A stretch of 64,000 bases of DNA from Pseudomonas sp. H1h (GTDB taxonomy: Bacteria; Pseudomonadota; Gammaproteobacteria; Pseudomonadales; Pseudomonadaceae): positions 1 through 64,000 of the forward strand of contig NZ_AYMJ01000008.1 of the NCBI RefSeq assembly GCF_000633255.1, written 5' to 3'. The notes beneath the pieces are model-generated. The model was not told the origin of the DNA. It ran no database searches and saw only the letters and a program-made list of their open reading frames with translations. Shown piece after piece: positions 43,161 through 52,529 of this stretch. Both the position numbers and the translations under genes were made by a program. How positions within the stretch are numbered: position 1 is the first letter of the stretch; each line of letters starts with the position of its first letter.

Positions 43161-44462
43161 ATGCGTCCCCCATTTCCCCTCATCACCCCGCGCCAGTCGT
43201 TTGGCTTCGGAGCCGTTGTGCTGTGCGCAGGTTTTGCCGCGCAGGCTCAGGCCAGTGGTTTTCTCGAAGACACCACGGCGAAAATCGAATCGCGCACGGT
43301 GTATTTCAACCGCGATTTCCGTGATGGGCACACCGCCAGCGACCAGGGCGCTTCCAAGCGTGAAGAGTCGGCGCAGGGTTTCATTCTCAATCTGCAATCG
43401 GGCTACACCGAAGGCACGGTCGGCTTCGGTCTCGATGCGCTGGGCATGCTCGGTTTTCAACTCGATTCCAGCCCCGATCGCAGCAACAGTGGCTTGCTGC
43501 CGTCCAGCGGCGAGAACCCGCGCGGCTCCAAGGGCCAGTACGCGAAAATGGGCCTGACCGCCAAGGTCAAGGTCTCGGACACGGTGTTGAAGTACGGTGC
43601 GCTGCTGCCGGATCTGCCGCTGCTCAAGTACAACGACGGTCGTCTGCTGCCGACCATGTTCAACGGCGCCATGCTGACCTCCAAAGAGGTCAAGGACCTG
43701 ACCTTCATGGCGGCGCGCCTGGACAAGTACACCGCGCGCGATTCCACTGATTCGCAAGACATTCGCGTGCACTGCAAGAACAAGCGCTACGCCTGCAACA
43801 CCACTGCCGACCATTTCGACATGTACGGCTTCGACTACAAGATCAACGATCGCCTGACCGCGCAGTATCACTACGCGGAACTGGAAGACATCTACCGCCA
43901 GCACTTCATTGGTTTGCTCGGCAATCAGCCGTTGGGCGACGGTGTGCTGAAGGCCGATCTGCGCGTGATCAAGAGTGCCGACAGCGGCGCCGAGCGAGCC
44001 GGTTCGATCGACAACCGTGCGTTGAGCGGCATGCTTTCGTACGGCATCAGCGGCCACACCTTCAGCGCCGGCTGGCAGCGCATGAACGGCGACAATTCGA
44101 TGCCGTACCTCGATGGCAGCAATCCGTATCTGGTCAACTACGTGCAGGTCAACGACTTCGCGGCGGCGCAGGAGCGCTCCTGGCAACTGCGTTACGACTA
44201 TGACTTCAAGGCCATCGGCATCAATGGCCTGAGTTTCCTGACCCGCTATGTGAACGGTGACCATATCAAGGTCCCGGGCAGCGATCAGGCAGGCAAAGAG
44301 TGGGAACGCGACAGCGAGCTGAAGTACGTGATCCAGACGGGCACGTTCAAGGATGTCAGCCTGCGCCTGCGCAATGCGACTTACCGCACCAACTATGAGA
44401 AGTTTGCGCGGGATGTGGATGAGACCCGGTTGATTGTGAGTTACAACTTTTCGCTGTTGTAA
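43161..44462 (+). CDS. OprD-family outer-membrane porin
   Basis: 433 residues. Signal peptide to AQA (about residue 30), then an 18-strand OprD-type barrel: mature start SGFLEDTTAKIESRTVYFNRDF, typical blocks GDGVLKADLRVIKSADSG and GHTFSAGWQRMNGDNSMPYLDGSNPYLVNYVQ, and C-terminal DETRLIVSYNFSLL. OprD/Occ porins admit small substrates such as amino acids or carboxylates; the specificity is unknown. The ATG at 43161 follows GGAG; the TTG twelve bases upstream overlaps that site. A long antisense frame exists but is a shadow. Confidence 0.94.
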   Translation: MRPPFPLITPRQSFGFGAVVLCAGFAAQAQASGFLEDTTAKIESRTVYFNRDFRDGHTASDQGASKREESAQGFILNLQSGYTEGTVGFGLDALGMLGFQLDSSPDRSNSGLLPSSGENPRGSKGQYAKMGLTAKVKVSDTVLKYGALLPDLPLLKYNDGRLLPTMFNGAMLTSKEVKDLTFMAARLDKYTARDSTDSQDIRVHCKNKRYACNTTADHFDMYGFDYKINDRLTAQYHYAELEDIYRQHFIGLLGNQPLGDGVLKADLRVIKSADSGAERAGSIDNRALSGMLSYGISGHTFSAGWQRMNGDNSMPYLDGSNPYLVNYVQVNDFAAAQERSWQLRYDYDFKAIGINGLSFLTRYVNGDHIKVPGSDQAGKEWERDSELKYVIQTGTFKDVSLRLRNATYRTNYEKFARDVDETRLIVSYNFSLL

Positions 44463-44492
44463 CCCATAGAACTGTGGCGCCTGATCGATTGC

Positions 44493-44590
44493 TTTCGCGA
44501 GCAGGCTCGCTCCCACGGGGGGACCTTCAGTGGACACAGGCTATGTGTTCGACGCAGATCTCAATGTGGGAGCGAGCCTGCTCGCGAAGG
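44493..44590. repeat. REP pair
   Basis: An inverted CGAGCCTG unit, a spacer of about 55 bases, then a direct unit, located between the convergent porin and SLT lipoprotein genes. Confidence 0.88.
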
Positions 44591-44607
44591 CGTCTTTGCA
44601 GTCAGCG

Positions 44608-45228
44608 CTACAACCAATGCCAGAACCGGCTCCAGAAACCGCGATTCAGGTCTTCCTTGCACCCGGCATACTGCCGCGCATACACGTCGGACCGCGCCTG
44701 CACCTTGCGTGCAGTAGGCATCAGCCAGGCCTTGCCGGCGTAGGTCTTGTTGCGGAAACCGCCCCAGCCTTCGTGGTAGTTGAGGTACTGGTTATAGGCG
44801 TCGTATTTATACACGCCGTTGATCGAGGTGGTCTTGTCCATGTACCAGCCAACGAAGTCGATAGCGTCGTCGAAGTCTTCGCGGTCGGCACCGTGTCGGC
44901 CGGTGCTTTTCTGGTAATCGGACCAGACTTCATCCTTGGCCTGCGCGTATCCCGATGCCGTTGTAACCCGACCCCACGGGATCACCCACAACAGGTATTT
45001 GCGTGGCGTCTTGGCGTCGTAACGATAGCCGGACTCTTGATACATGATCGCGAAGGGTACCTGGATCGGGACGCCCCAGCGCTTCTGCGTGACTTGTGCC
45101 GCGTCGTACCAATCGCTTTTCTCGCGGAAGATTTCGCAGATGTCTTCAGGCGAGCGGGGCGGCGAGGTGCCGCAGCCGCTGAGTAATCCCGCCAGTATCA
45201 AAAGTCCCGCCGTGCGCCCCGAAATCAA
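44608..45228 (-). CDS. Lipoprotein with lytic transglycosylase-like SLT domain
   Basis: 206 residues. The N terminus carries a lipobox LLSGC, so the protein is a lipoprotein. A compact SLT-like domain follows, with catalytic-type Glu in AIMYQESGYRYDA and later GWYMDKTTSI and YNQYLNYHEGWGGF blocks. It likely cleaves peptidoglycan at the envelope. The start is a TTG at 45228 because no better start precedes the signal sequence; the ribosome-binding site is weak. Confidence 0.85.
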   Translation of the reverse strand: MISGRTAGLLILAGLLSGCGTSPPRSPEDICEIFREKSDWYDAAQVTQKRWGVPIQVPFAIMYQESGYRYDAKTPRKYLLWVIPWGRVTTASGYAQAKDEVWSDYQKSTGRHGADREDFDDAIDFVGWYMDKTTSINGVYKYDAYNQYLNYHEGWGGFRNKTYAGKAWLMPTARKVQARSDVYARQYAGCKEDLNRGFWSRFWHWL

Positions 45229-45271
45229 ACTGTCATCCCCATGCGTGCAAAAAGGGCGACAGTCTACGCGC

Positions 45272-46210
45272 TCAGTTCAACTGGTGACGATAGGGCAAAT
45301 CCGGACCGGTCTTGCTGCACGTAAGGGCGGCCGCCTGTACGGCAAACCTGAGCATCGCGTCGATCTGCTCGCGGCTGAGTTGTTGCACACCCTCAACCGA
45401 GTCCAGCCCTTGCTCGGTCAGCCAAGTGATCAATGCCGCCTGGAAGGTATCGCCAGCACCGACGGTATCGGCGATCTTCACTGAACACGCTGGCACCGAC
45501 CACGAACCATGCGCGCGGCTGAACGCGGTCGCGCCTTCACCGCCACGGGTCAGGAACACCACCTGGCAGCGATGCTGCAGCCAGCCTTCGATGACCCGCT
45601 GTGGGTCTTGCTCGGGGTACAGCAGGCTCAGGTCTTCATCGCTGACCTTGATCATGTCGGCCAGTTGCACCAGGGCCGCCACGCGCTCGCGCCACAGGTC
45701 GATGTTCGGCTCGGGGTTGAGGCGCACGTTAGGGTCGAGGGTGATCAGGCGCTTGCCGCTTTCGCGCTGCACCAGAGTCAACAGGGTGTCGGCAATCGGC
45801 TGCACCACCAGCGAGAACGAGCCGATGTGCAGACCGCGCACTTGCGCGCCCAGCTGTGGCAGATGCGCAACACTCAACTGGCGATCAGCGCAGCCTTCAC
45901 CGCGAAAGCTGTAGTGCGGCGAGCCATTGGCGCCGACCGCGACCATCGCCAGGGTGGTGGGCGCGGCGAAGTCCACCAGGTAGTCCGGGCGCACACCTTC
46001 TTCGCGCAGCACTTGCTGCAAACGCCGGCCCAGGTAATCTGTGGACAGCCCGGCAAACAGCGCCGAATCCACACCCAAGCGGCGCAAACCGACGGCGACG
46101 TTGAACGGCGAGCCGCCGGCAATCGCCTTGAAATTCACTTTTGAGGCCAGACCGCTGGCATCGTCTTCGCTGAAGAAATCGAACAGGGCTTCGCCACACA
46201 CCAAATACAT
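45272..46210 (-). CDS. mtlZ: PfkB-family sugar kinase (fructokinase) MtlZ
   Basis: 312 residues of the ribokinase/PfkB family. It has an N-terminal GG motif (AIAGGSPFNVAVGLRRLG) and the C-terminal signature DTVGAGDTFQAALI with the catalytic Asp. As the last gene of the polyol operon it should phosphorylate fructose made from mannitol or sorbitol. It starts 13 bases after mtlY. The ATG at 46210 (MYLVCGEALFDFF) is preferred over in-frame starts inside mtlY. Confidence 0.92.
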   Translation of the reverse strand: MYLVCGEALFDFFSEDDASGLASKVNFKAIAGGSPFNVAVGLRRLGVDSALFAGLSTDYLGRRLQQVLREEGVRPDYLVDFAAPTTLAMVAVGANGSPHYSFRGEGCADRQLSVAHLPQLGAQVRGLHIGSFSLVVQPIADTLLTLVQRESGKRLITLDPNVRLNPEPNIDLWRERVAALVQLADMIKVSDEDLSLLYPEQDPQRVIEGWLQHRCQVVFLTRGGEGATAFSRAHGSWSVPACSVKIADTVGAGDTFQAALITWLTEQGLDSVEGVQQLSREQIDAMLRFAVQAAALTCSKTGPDLPYRHQLN

Positions 46211-46223
46211 AATTGTTTGCTCT

Positions 46224-47720
46224 TTATAGGGTTGCGACATGCTGTTGATAGCGTTCATAGGCCTGCTGGAACGCCGCGACATTGGCGGCAACCGGCAGGG
46301 TTTCGCTGCTCAGATCAAGCTTCACGCAGCGCTCGCACAGGGTCGAAAGGGTGTCTTCGTGGCCGTTCGACCATGACTTGCACCATGCTGCCTGAATCGC
46401 GGCGCCAAGGGCTGCAGCTTCGCTTTGTTCGGTGCAGATCACCGGGGTGTTCATGATGTCGGCGACGATCTGCCGCCACACCACGCTGTTGGAGCCGCCG
46501 CCGATCAGGCAAATGCTGCGGCTTTGTAAACCATTGTGGCGCAACAGATCCAGTCCATAACGCAAACCGAACGTGGTGCCTTCGACCACGGCGCGACACA
46601 CGTTGGCCTGGGTCAGGTTGCTCAGGGTCAGGCCGTGCAGGCTGCCGGTGGCATGGGGCAGGGCGGGGACTCGCTCGCCATTGAAGAACGGCAGCATGCT
46701 GACGCCTTCGGCGCCGATGGGCGCTTGGGCGACGAGGTCGTTGAACTGTTCGAGATCAAGGTCGAACAGTTCGCGGATCGCACCGGTGGCGTTGGTCAGG
46801 TTCATGGTGCAGATCAGCGGCAGCCAGCCTCCGCTGGAGGAGCAGAACGTCGCGACCGAGGCGTCCGGGCTGACCTTCGGTGTCTCGGCGTAGGCATACA
46901 CCGTGCCGGAGGAGCCGAGGCTCATGGTGATCGCTCCCGGCTGGATGTTGCCGGTGCCGATTGCGCCCATCATGTTGTCGCCACCGCCGCTGGCGACCAA
47001 TGCATTCGGGTTGAGGCCGAGCTGTTCGGCAATCGCCGGTAGCAGGGTGCCGACCGCCTGATGCGCATCGATCAGCTCCGGCAACGCCGCTTGCAGGCGC
47101 CCCGTGGCGTCGATGTCGCGCAATAGTTGCAAGTCCCACTGACGGCTGCGCACGTTGAAATAACCGGTGCCAGAGGCGTCGCCGTACTCGCTGCAGGCGC
47201 GGCCGGTGAGCCAGAAGTTCAGATAGTCGTGGGGCAGCAGGATGCGTGCGATTCGCGAGAACAGCGCCGGGTGCTGTTCCTTGGTCCACAGCAGTTTGGA
47301 CACGGTGTAGCCCGGCGCGATGACCACGCCGAGGCGCTCCAACGAACCTTTTTCGCCGCCCAGGTGTTTGAGCAATCGGTCGTTCTCGTCAGCGGTTTCG
47401 GTGTCGCACCACAGCTTGGCCGGGCGCAGCACCTGGCCCTGTTCGTCGAGCAGGACCAGACCGTGTTGCTGGCCTGAGACGCCGATGCCGAGGATCGTCT
47501 GACCGTCGACATGGGCCGCGAGCAAGGCGCGGCGAGTGGCGAGCGCAAAGGCGTCCAGCCACTGTTGAGTGTCTTGTTCGCGGCGGCCGTTGGCGCTGCT
47601 GATCATCGTGTGCGCAGCGGCGCCCTGGCCGAGCACCTCGCCGCTGATGGCATCGAGGATGATCGCTTTGGTGCCCTGGGTGCCGCAGTCGATGCCGAGG
47701 AAGAGTTGTCGGGTTGTCAC
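46224..47720 (-). CDS. mtlY: Xylulokinase MtlY
   Basis: 498 residues of the FGGY carbohydrate kinase family. The N-terminal ATPase motif is FLGIDCGTQGTKAIILD, the middle holds GQQHGLVLLD, and the C-terminal signature reads LIGGGSNSVVWRQIVADIMNTPV. It phosphorylates xylulose formed from arabitol by the neighbouring dehydrogenase. It is separated from mtlD by 135 bp containing a REP pair and from mtlZ by 13 bp. Confidence 0.93.
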   Translation of the reverse strand: MTTRQLFLGIDCGTQGTKAIILDAISGEVLGQGAAAHTMISSANGRREQDTQQWLDAFALATRRALLAAHVDGQTILGIGVSGQQHGLVLLDEQGQVLRPAKLWCDTETADENDRLLKHLGGEKGSLERLGVVIAPGYTVSKLLWTKEQHPALFSRIARILLPHDYLNFWLTGRACSEYGDASGTGYFNVRSRQWDLQLLRDIDATGRLQAALPELIDAHQAVGTLLPAIAEQLGLNPNALVASGGGDNMMGAIGTGNIQPGAITMSLGSSGTVYAYAETPKVSPDASVATFCSSSGGWLPLICTMNLTNATGAIRELFDLDLEQFNDLVAQAPIGAEGVSMLPFFNGERVPALPHATGSLHGLTLSNLTQANVCRAVVEGTTFGLRYGLDLLRHNGLQSRSICLIGGGSNSVVWRQIVADIMNTPVICTEQSEAAALGAAIQAAWCKSWSNGHEDTLSTLCERCVKLDLSSETLPVAANVAAFQQAYERYQQHVATL

Positions 47721-47763
47721 AGTGAGGTCCTCAGGGTGTCAGGTTTGCCTGGGTGAGGCTGCC

Positions 47764-47831
47764 ATTCGCGAGCAAGCCCGCTCCCACATTGTGAAATTCG
47801 TTCTCCTGTGGGAGCGAGCTTGCTCGCGAAG
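47764..47831. repeat. REP pair between mtlD and mtlY
   Basis: An inverted CGGGCTTG unit followed by a direct CGAGCTTG unit, separated by about 25 bases, inside the mtl operon. Confidence 0.88.
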
Positions 47832-47855
47832 GCGTCAGTCGTCTCAGCGCTGGAC

Positions 47856-49328
47856 TCAGGCCAACACCCGCTCCAACGTGCGCGTCACACCCACCTCGCG
47901 CAAACTGTCGCAGCACCACTCGAACGCCGCAACAAACGCCGCCGACCGTGGAATCGCCGTGCCGAAAATCTCTTCCACCGCCAACAAGCGCTGAGTCATC
48001 AACGCATCGTCCACCACCAGCCCTTGGCAAAATTCCGCCCTTGGATCGGGAATCGCATAGGTGTCGCCGTTCTCGTCCACGCCTTTGAGGTACAACGCCC
48101 AGGCCGCCACCACCAGCGCCGCGCGTTTGGTCTCACGGCCGTCGGCAATCAAGCGATTGATCGTCGGAATAGTGAACTTGGGAAACTTCGACGAGCCGTC
48201 CGAGCACACCCGTTCCAGTTGATCGGCAATCGCCTGATTGGAGAAACGCGCCACCAACGTGTCTTTGTAGTCGGTCAGGTCGATGCCTGGCACCGGCGCC
48301 AGTTGCGGGGTGACGTCGAGGTCCATGTAGGCGCGCATGTAGCGCACGAACAGCGGGTCGTTCATGGTTTCGTGGACGAAACGATAGCCCTTCAGAAAGC
48401 CCAGGTAGGTCAGCGCCAGGTGGCTGCCGTTGAGCAATTTGATCTTCATTTCTTCGTACGGCGAAACGTCATCGGTGAACTGCACGCCGACCTGTTCCCA
48501 GGCCGGGCGACCGTTGACGAATTTGTCTTCCAGCACCCACTGCACAAACGGCTCGCAGACCACCGGCCAGGCGTCGTCCACCGCGTGTTTGTCGGCCAGT
48601 TGCAGGCGATGCGCGGTGCTGGTCATCGGCGTGATGCGGTCGACCATGGCGTTGGGGAAGCTGACGTTCTGCTCGATCCAGTCACGCAGACCCGCGTTTC
48701 GCAGAGTGGCGAAGGCCAGCAGCGCCTTGCGGGTCACTGCGCCGTTGTGCGGCAGGTTATCGCAGGACATGATCGTGAACGCCGGAGTGCCTGCGCCACG
48801 GCGCTTTTCCAGCGCTGCGCAGAGAAAGCCGAACACGGTTGTCGGTGTGTCCGGGTGCCTGAGGTCGTGCTGGATTTGCGGCAGGTGCGCCATGAACTCG
48901 CCGTTGCTGTCGTCGATGCAGTAACCGCCCTCGGTGATGGTCAGCGAGACGATGCGGATCTGCGGATCGGCGAGTTTGTCGATCAACGCCTGTGCGCCGT
49001 CTTCGGCCAGGAGCATGTTGCGAATCGCGCCGATCACGCGGACTTCGGTGTCATCGCTGTCGCCGAGTTCGAACAGGGTGAACAGGTAGTCCTGCTCCTT
49101 GAGGTCGTCGCGGGCGCGACGGTCTTCAGCGCGCAGGCCAACCCCGCAAATCGCCCAGTCCAGTGCCTGGCCGGTATTCATCAGCGCATCGGTGTAATAC
49201 GCCTGATGCGCGCGGTGGAAGCCGCCAACGCCAATGTGCGCGATGCCCTGGCGGGTGTCGCTGAGGCCGTAGGCCGGCAGTTGCACTTCAGGGGCAAGGC
49301 GGTGCAGGTTGTGTCTGTTCAGTTTCAT
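47856..49328 (-). CDS. mtlD: Mannitol/polyol 2-dehydrogenase MtlD
   Basis: 490 residues of the long-chain polyol dehydrogenase family. Features: N-terminal dinucleotide fold GIAHIGVGGFHRAHQAYY, core MSCDNLPHNG, and the family signature segment LLNGSHLALTYLGFLKGY with the catalytic Lys-Asn-His region. It oxidises mannitol, sorbitol and arabitol to ketoses with NAD+. It lies 17 bp after mtlK. Confidence 0.95.
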   Translation of the reverse strand: MKLNRHNLHRLAPEVQLPAYGLSDTRQGIAHIGVGGFHRAHQAYYTDALMNTGQALDWAICGVGLRAEDRRARDDLKEQDYLFTLFELGDSDDTEVRVIGAIRNMLLAEDGAQALIDKLADPQIRIVSLTITEGGYCIDDSNGEFMAHLPQIQHDLRHPDTPTTVFGFLCAALEKRRGAGTPAFTIMSCDNLPHNGAVTRKALLAFATLRNAGLRDWIEQNVSFPNAMVDRITPMTSTAHRLQLADKHAVDDAWPVVCEPFVQWVLEDKFVNGRPAWEQVGVQFTDDVSPYEEMKIKLLNGSHLALTYLGFLKGYRFVHETMNDPLFVRYMRAYMDLDVTPQLAPVPGIDLTDYKDTLVARFSNQAIADQLERVCSDGSSKFPKFTIPTINRLIADGRETKRAALVVAAWALYLKGVDENGDTYAIPDPRAEFCQGLVVDDALMTQRLLAVEEIFGTAIPRSAAFVAAFEWCCDSLREVGVTRTLERVLA

Positions 49329-49345
49329 CGGGCAAGTCTCGCAAT

Positions 49346-50449
49346 TCAGGCCGCGGCGCGCAGCGGGCGGGTCAGCGCCACGCCGTCAGCGTCGAACAGG
49401 TGGCAATGGCTGGCGTCCAGGTGCAGGTTCAGTTGTTCGCCGTAGCGGCTCGCCAGATCCCCGCGCACGCGCATGGTCAAGGCTTCGCCGGCGTTGGTGG
49501 TGACGTGGCAGAAGGTGTCGCTGCCCAGCCGTTCGCTGACGTCGGCGGTGACTTGCAGGGTGCAGTCGCCCGGTTGAGCCAGTTCCAGATGTTCCGGGCG
49601 AATGCCCAGGGTCACGGCGCTGCCAACGCTAAGGTTTGCCGCGTTGAACGGCAGGGTGATGCGCGTTCCGGCATCCAGCGAGACTTCGCAGCTCTGGCCA
49701 TCGACACGGGCGATCTGGCCCTTGAGGAAACCCATTTTCGGTGTGCCGAGGAACCCGGCGACGAACAGGTTGGCCGGGTTGTGATAGAGGTCCAGCGGCG
49801 AGCCGACCTGTTCGATCTTGCCGCCATTGAGCACCACGACCTTGTCGGCCATGGTCATCGCTTCGACCTGGTCGTGGGTCACGTAGATCATGGTCGCCTG
49901 CAGGTCCTTGTGCAGGCGCAGCAGCTCCAGACGCATCTGTACCCGTAACGCGGCGTCGAGGTTGGACAGCGGTTCGTCGAACAGGAAGATCTTCGGGTTG
50001 CGCACGATCGCCCGGCCGATGGCGACACGCTGGCGCTGCCCACCGGACAATTGCTTTGGTTTGCGCTCCAGCATCGGCCCGAGTTCGAGAATGCGCGCCG
50101 CTTCGCCGACTTTCTTCTCGACTTCGGCTTTCGGCACGCCCGCCAGATCAAGAGCGAACGACATGTTTTTCTTCACGGTCATGTGCGGGTACAGCGCGTA
50201 GGTCTGGAACACCATCGCCAGATCGCGCTTGGCCGGGCTGACCTCGGTAATGTCGCGGCCATCGAGTTCGATGGTGCCGCCGCTGACTTCTTCCAGGCCG
50301 GCAATCAAGCGCAGCAGGGTAGATTTGCCACAGCCCGATGGACCGACGAAGACCACGAATTCCTTGTCGTTCACCTCAAGGTCGATGCCCTTGATGATGG
50401 AGAAACCTTCGAAGCCTTTTTGCAGATTCTTGATTTTCAGGTTGGCCAT
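49346..50449 (-). CDS. mtlK: Polyol ABC transporter ATP-binding protein MtlK
   Basis: 367 residues, MalK/UgpC-like ATPase: Walker [10 protein letters not shown], signature [14 protein letters not shown], Walker [12 protein letters not shown], and a C-terminal TOBE/MalK-type regulatory domain (about 240-367). It energises uptake through MtlF/MtlG. It is separated from mtlG by about 160 bp containing a REP pair. Confidence 0.95.
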   Translation of the reverse strand: MANLKIKNLQKGFEGFSIIKGIDLEVNDKEFVVFVGPSGCGKSTLLRLIAGLEEVSGGTIELDGRDITEVSPAKRDLAMVFQTYALYPHMTVKKNMSFALDLAGVPKAEVEKKVGEAARILELGPMLERKPKQLSGGQRQRVAIGRAIVRNPKIFLFDEPLSNLDAALRVQMRLELLRLHKDLQATMIYVTHDQVEAMTMADKVVVLNGGKIEQVGSPLDLYHNPANLFVAGFLGTPKMGFLKGQIARVDGQSCEVSLDAGTRITLPFNAANLSVGSAVTLGIRPEHLELAQPGDCTLQVTADVSERLGSDTFCHVTTNAGEALTMRVRGDLASRYGEQLNLHLDASHCHLFDADGVALTRPLRAAA

Positions 50450-50495
50450 GAGGGGCCTCCGCTTAAGTTATTTCAATTGCGCCGGGCAGGTTTTT

Positions 50496-50586
50496 GGTGG
50501 GAGCGGGCTTGCTCGCGAAGGGGCCGTGTCAGTCACCAGTATTGTTGGATGACACTCCGTTTTCGCGAGCAAGCCCGCTCCCACAG
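50496..50586. repeat. REP pair between mtlG and mtlK
   Basis: GTGGGAGCGGGCTTGCTCGCGA and its inverse, with about 45 bases between, inside the mtl operon. Confidence 0.9.
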
Positions 50587-50610
50587 GGGAGGGTGTTGAA
50601 TGGGCGATTT

Positions 50611-51441
50611 TCATTTCACGGCGCCGAAGGAGAGGCCGCGCACCAGCTGTTTCTGGCTGATCCAGCCAAAGATCAGGATGGGCGCGCAGGCCAGGGTCGA
50701 GACCGCCGACAACTTGGCCCAGAACAAGCCTTCGGGGCTTGAGTAGGAGGCGATCAGTGCGGTCAGTGGCGCCGCCTTCGAGGAGGTCAGGTTCAGCGAC
50801 CAGAACGCCTCGTTCCAGCACAGGATCAGCGACAGCAGTACGGTCGAGGCCAAGCCACCCTTGGCGATTGGCAACAGCACGCGAACCATTTCCTGCCACA
50901 GGGTGGCGCCGTCCAGGCGTGCGGCTTCGAGGATGTCCTTGGGGATGTCCTTGAAGTAGGTGTAAACCATCCAGACCACGATCGGCAGGTTGATCAGGGT
51001 GTAGATCACGATCAGCGCGATGCGTGTATCGAGCAGGCCAAAGCTTTTCGCCAGCAGATAGATCGGCATCAGCACGCCCACCGGCGGCAGCATCTTGGTC
51101 GAGAGCATCCACAGCAGCGTACCTTTGGTGCGCTGGGTTTCGTAGAACGCCATCGAGTAGGCGGCGGGCACCGCGATCAGCAGGCACAGCGCCGTAGCGC
51201 TGAACGAAATCACCACCGAGTTCCAGGCAAAACTGAAGTAGTCGCTGCGCTCGTTGATGTGCAGGTAATTCTCCAGCGTTGGCGTGAAGATGAACTGCGG
51301 CGGCGTGGCGAACGCATCGATTTCGGTCTTGAAACTGGTCATCACCATCCAGAAGATCGGGAAGAAAATGATGATCGCGATAGCCCAGGCCAGGGTGCCG
51401 AGCAGCAGGCTTTGCAGCCGGCGGGATTGTTGAAGAGTCAT
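50611..51441 (-). CDS. mtlG: Polyol ABC transporter permease MtlG
   Basis: 276 residues, six hydrophobic segments, MalG-like. The cytoplasmic EAA loop reads EAARLDGATLWQEMVRVLLPIAKGG. It forms the inner-membrane channel with MtlF, whose stop is eight bases upstream. Confidence 0.94.
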   Translation of the reverse strand: MTLQQSRRLQSLLLGTLAWAIAIIIFFPIFWMVMTSFKTEIDAFATPPQFIFTPTLENYLHINERSDYFSFAWNSVVISFSATALCLLIAVPAAYSMAFYETQRTKGTLLWMLSTKMLPPVGVLMPIYLLAKSFGLLDTRIALIVIYTLINLPIVVWMVYTYFKDIPKDILEAARLDGATLWQEMVRVLLPIAKGGLASTVLLSLILCWNEAFWSLNLTSSKAAPLTALIASYSSPEGLFWAKLSAVSTLACAPILIFGWISQKQLVRGLSFGAVK

Positions 51442-51449
51442 GGCGGGCC

Positions 51450-52376
51450 TCAGGCTTTGTCAGTCAGGTTTTTGCCGATCATCCGCACCAGAATGATCGC
51501 GGCGATGTTGGCGATGACCACGGCTATCAGGCCACCGGCCGAGGCCATGCCGACGTCGAACTGCACCAGCGCCTGGTTGTAGATCAGGTAGGCGAGGTTG
51601 GTCGAGGCGTAACCGGGGCCGCCGTTGGTGGTGGTGAAAATCTCGGCGAACACCGACAGCAGGAAGATCGTTTCGATCATCACCACCACGGCAATTGGCC
51701 GCGCCAGGTGCGGCAGGGTCAGGTGCCAGAAGATCGCGACGGGGCCGGCGCCGTCCAGGCGGGCGGCTTCTTTCTGTTCCTGATCGAGGGACTGCATGGC
51801 GGTCATCAGGATCAGGATCGCGAAGGGCAGCCATTGCCACGAGACAATGATGATGATCGACAGCAGCGGGTAATGCGCGAGCCAGTCCACCGGCTCGGCG
51901 CCGAACAGCCGCCAGACGTAGGCGAGGATTCCCGAGACCGGATGGAAAATCAGGTTCTTCCAGATCAACGCTCCCACCGTGGGCATGATGAAGAACGGCG
52001 AGATCAGCATCACCCGCACGATGCCGCGGCCGAGAAACTCACTGGCCTCAAGCAACGCACTGATCAGCACGCCGAACACCACGCTGATCAGCAGTACGCT
52101 GCCGACCAGCAGCAAGGTGTTGGTGGCGCCGGGCAGGAAGCCGGAGTCGGTGAGGAAGTAGGTGAAATTCTCCAGCCCGACGAATTCGTTCACCCCCGGA
52201 TCGAGCAGGTTGTAGCGAATCATCGAGAAGTAGATGGTCATGCCCAGCGGTACGATCATCCACAGCAGCAACAGGGCCACCGAAGGGCTGACCAGAAACC
52301 AGCCCGGGTTGGCCACACGGCTTTTGCGCTGGGGCCGGGACAGGTCGATGTGGGCTTTGGCAGTTGAAGTATTCAT
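51450..52376 (-). CDS. mtlF: Polyol ABC transporter permease MtlF
   Basis: 308 residues, MalF-like permease with six membrane segments and the EAA loop KEAARLDGAGPVAIFWHLTLPHLARP. The ATG at 52376 (MNTSTAKAHIDLSRP) is chosen; the frame upstream only reads through a REP element. Eight bases separate it from mtlG. Confidence 0.94.
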   Translation of the reverse strand: MNTSTAKAHIDLSRPQRKSRVANPGWFLVSPSVALLLLWMIVPLGMTIYFSMIRYNLLDPGVNEFVGLENFTYFLTDSGFLPGATNTLLLVGSVLLISVVFGVLISALLEASEFLGRGIVRVMLISPFFIMPTVGALIWKNLIFHPVSGILAYVWRLFGAEPVDWLAHYPLLSIIIIVSWQWLPFAILILMTAMQSLDQEQKEAARLDGAGPVAIFWHLTLPHLARPIAVVVMIETIFLLSVFAEIFTTTNGGPGYASTNLAYLIYNQALVQFDVGMASAGGLIAVVIANIAAIILVRMIGKNLTDKA

Positions 52377-52414
52377 GGCAATCACAACCGAGTCATGCGG
52401 ACCTATGGAGATCC

Positions 52415-52506
52415 CCTGTGGGCGCGGGCTTGCTCGCGAAAGTGGTGGATCAGTGTCATGTGTATTGGCTGACACGACGCCTTCGCGAGCAAGCCCGCTC
52501 CCACAG
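52415..52506. repeat. REP pair between mtlE and mtlF
   Basis: GTGGGCGCGGGCTTGCTCGCGA and its inverse are separated by about 45 bases. It lies between the gene for the abundant binding protein and the permease genes. Confidence 0.9.
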
Positions 52507-52529
52507 AAGTCAGGAGCGAGCTTTGCGGG

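Noticed and set aside
43086..44537. Long minus-strand frame of 483 codons
   Set aside because: It is antisense to the well-supported OprD-family porin gene, has no recognisable domain and reads into a REP element.
47808..49445. Plus-strand frame of 545 codons
   Set aside because: Antisense to mtlD, starts inside a REP element and has no family features.
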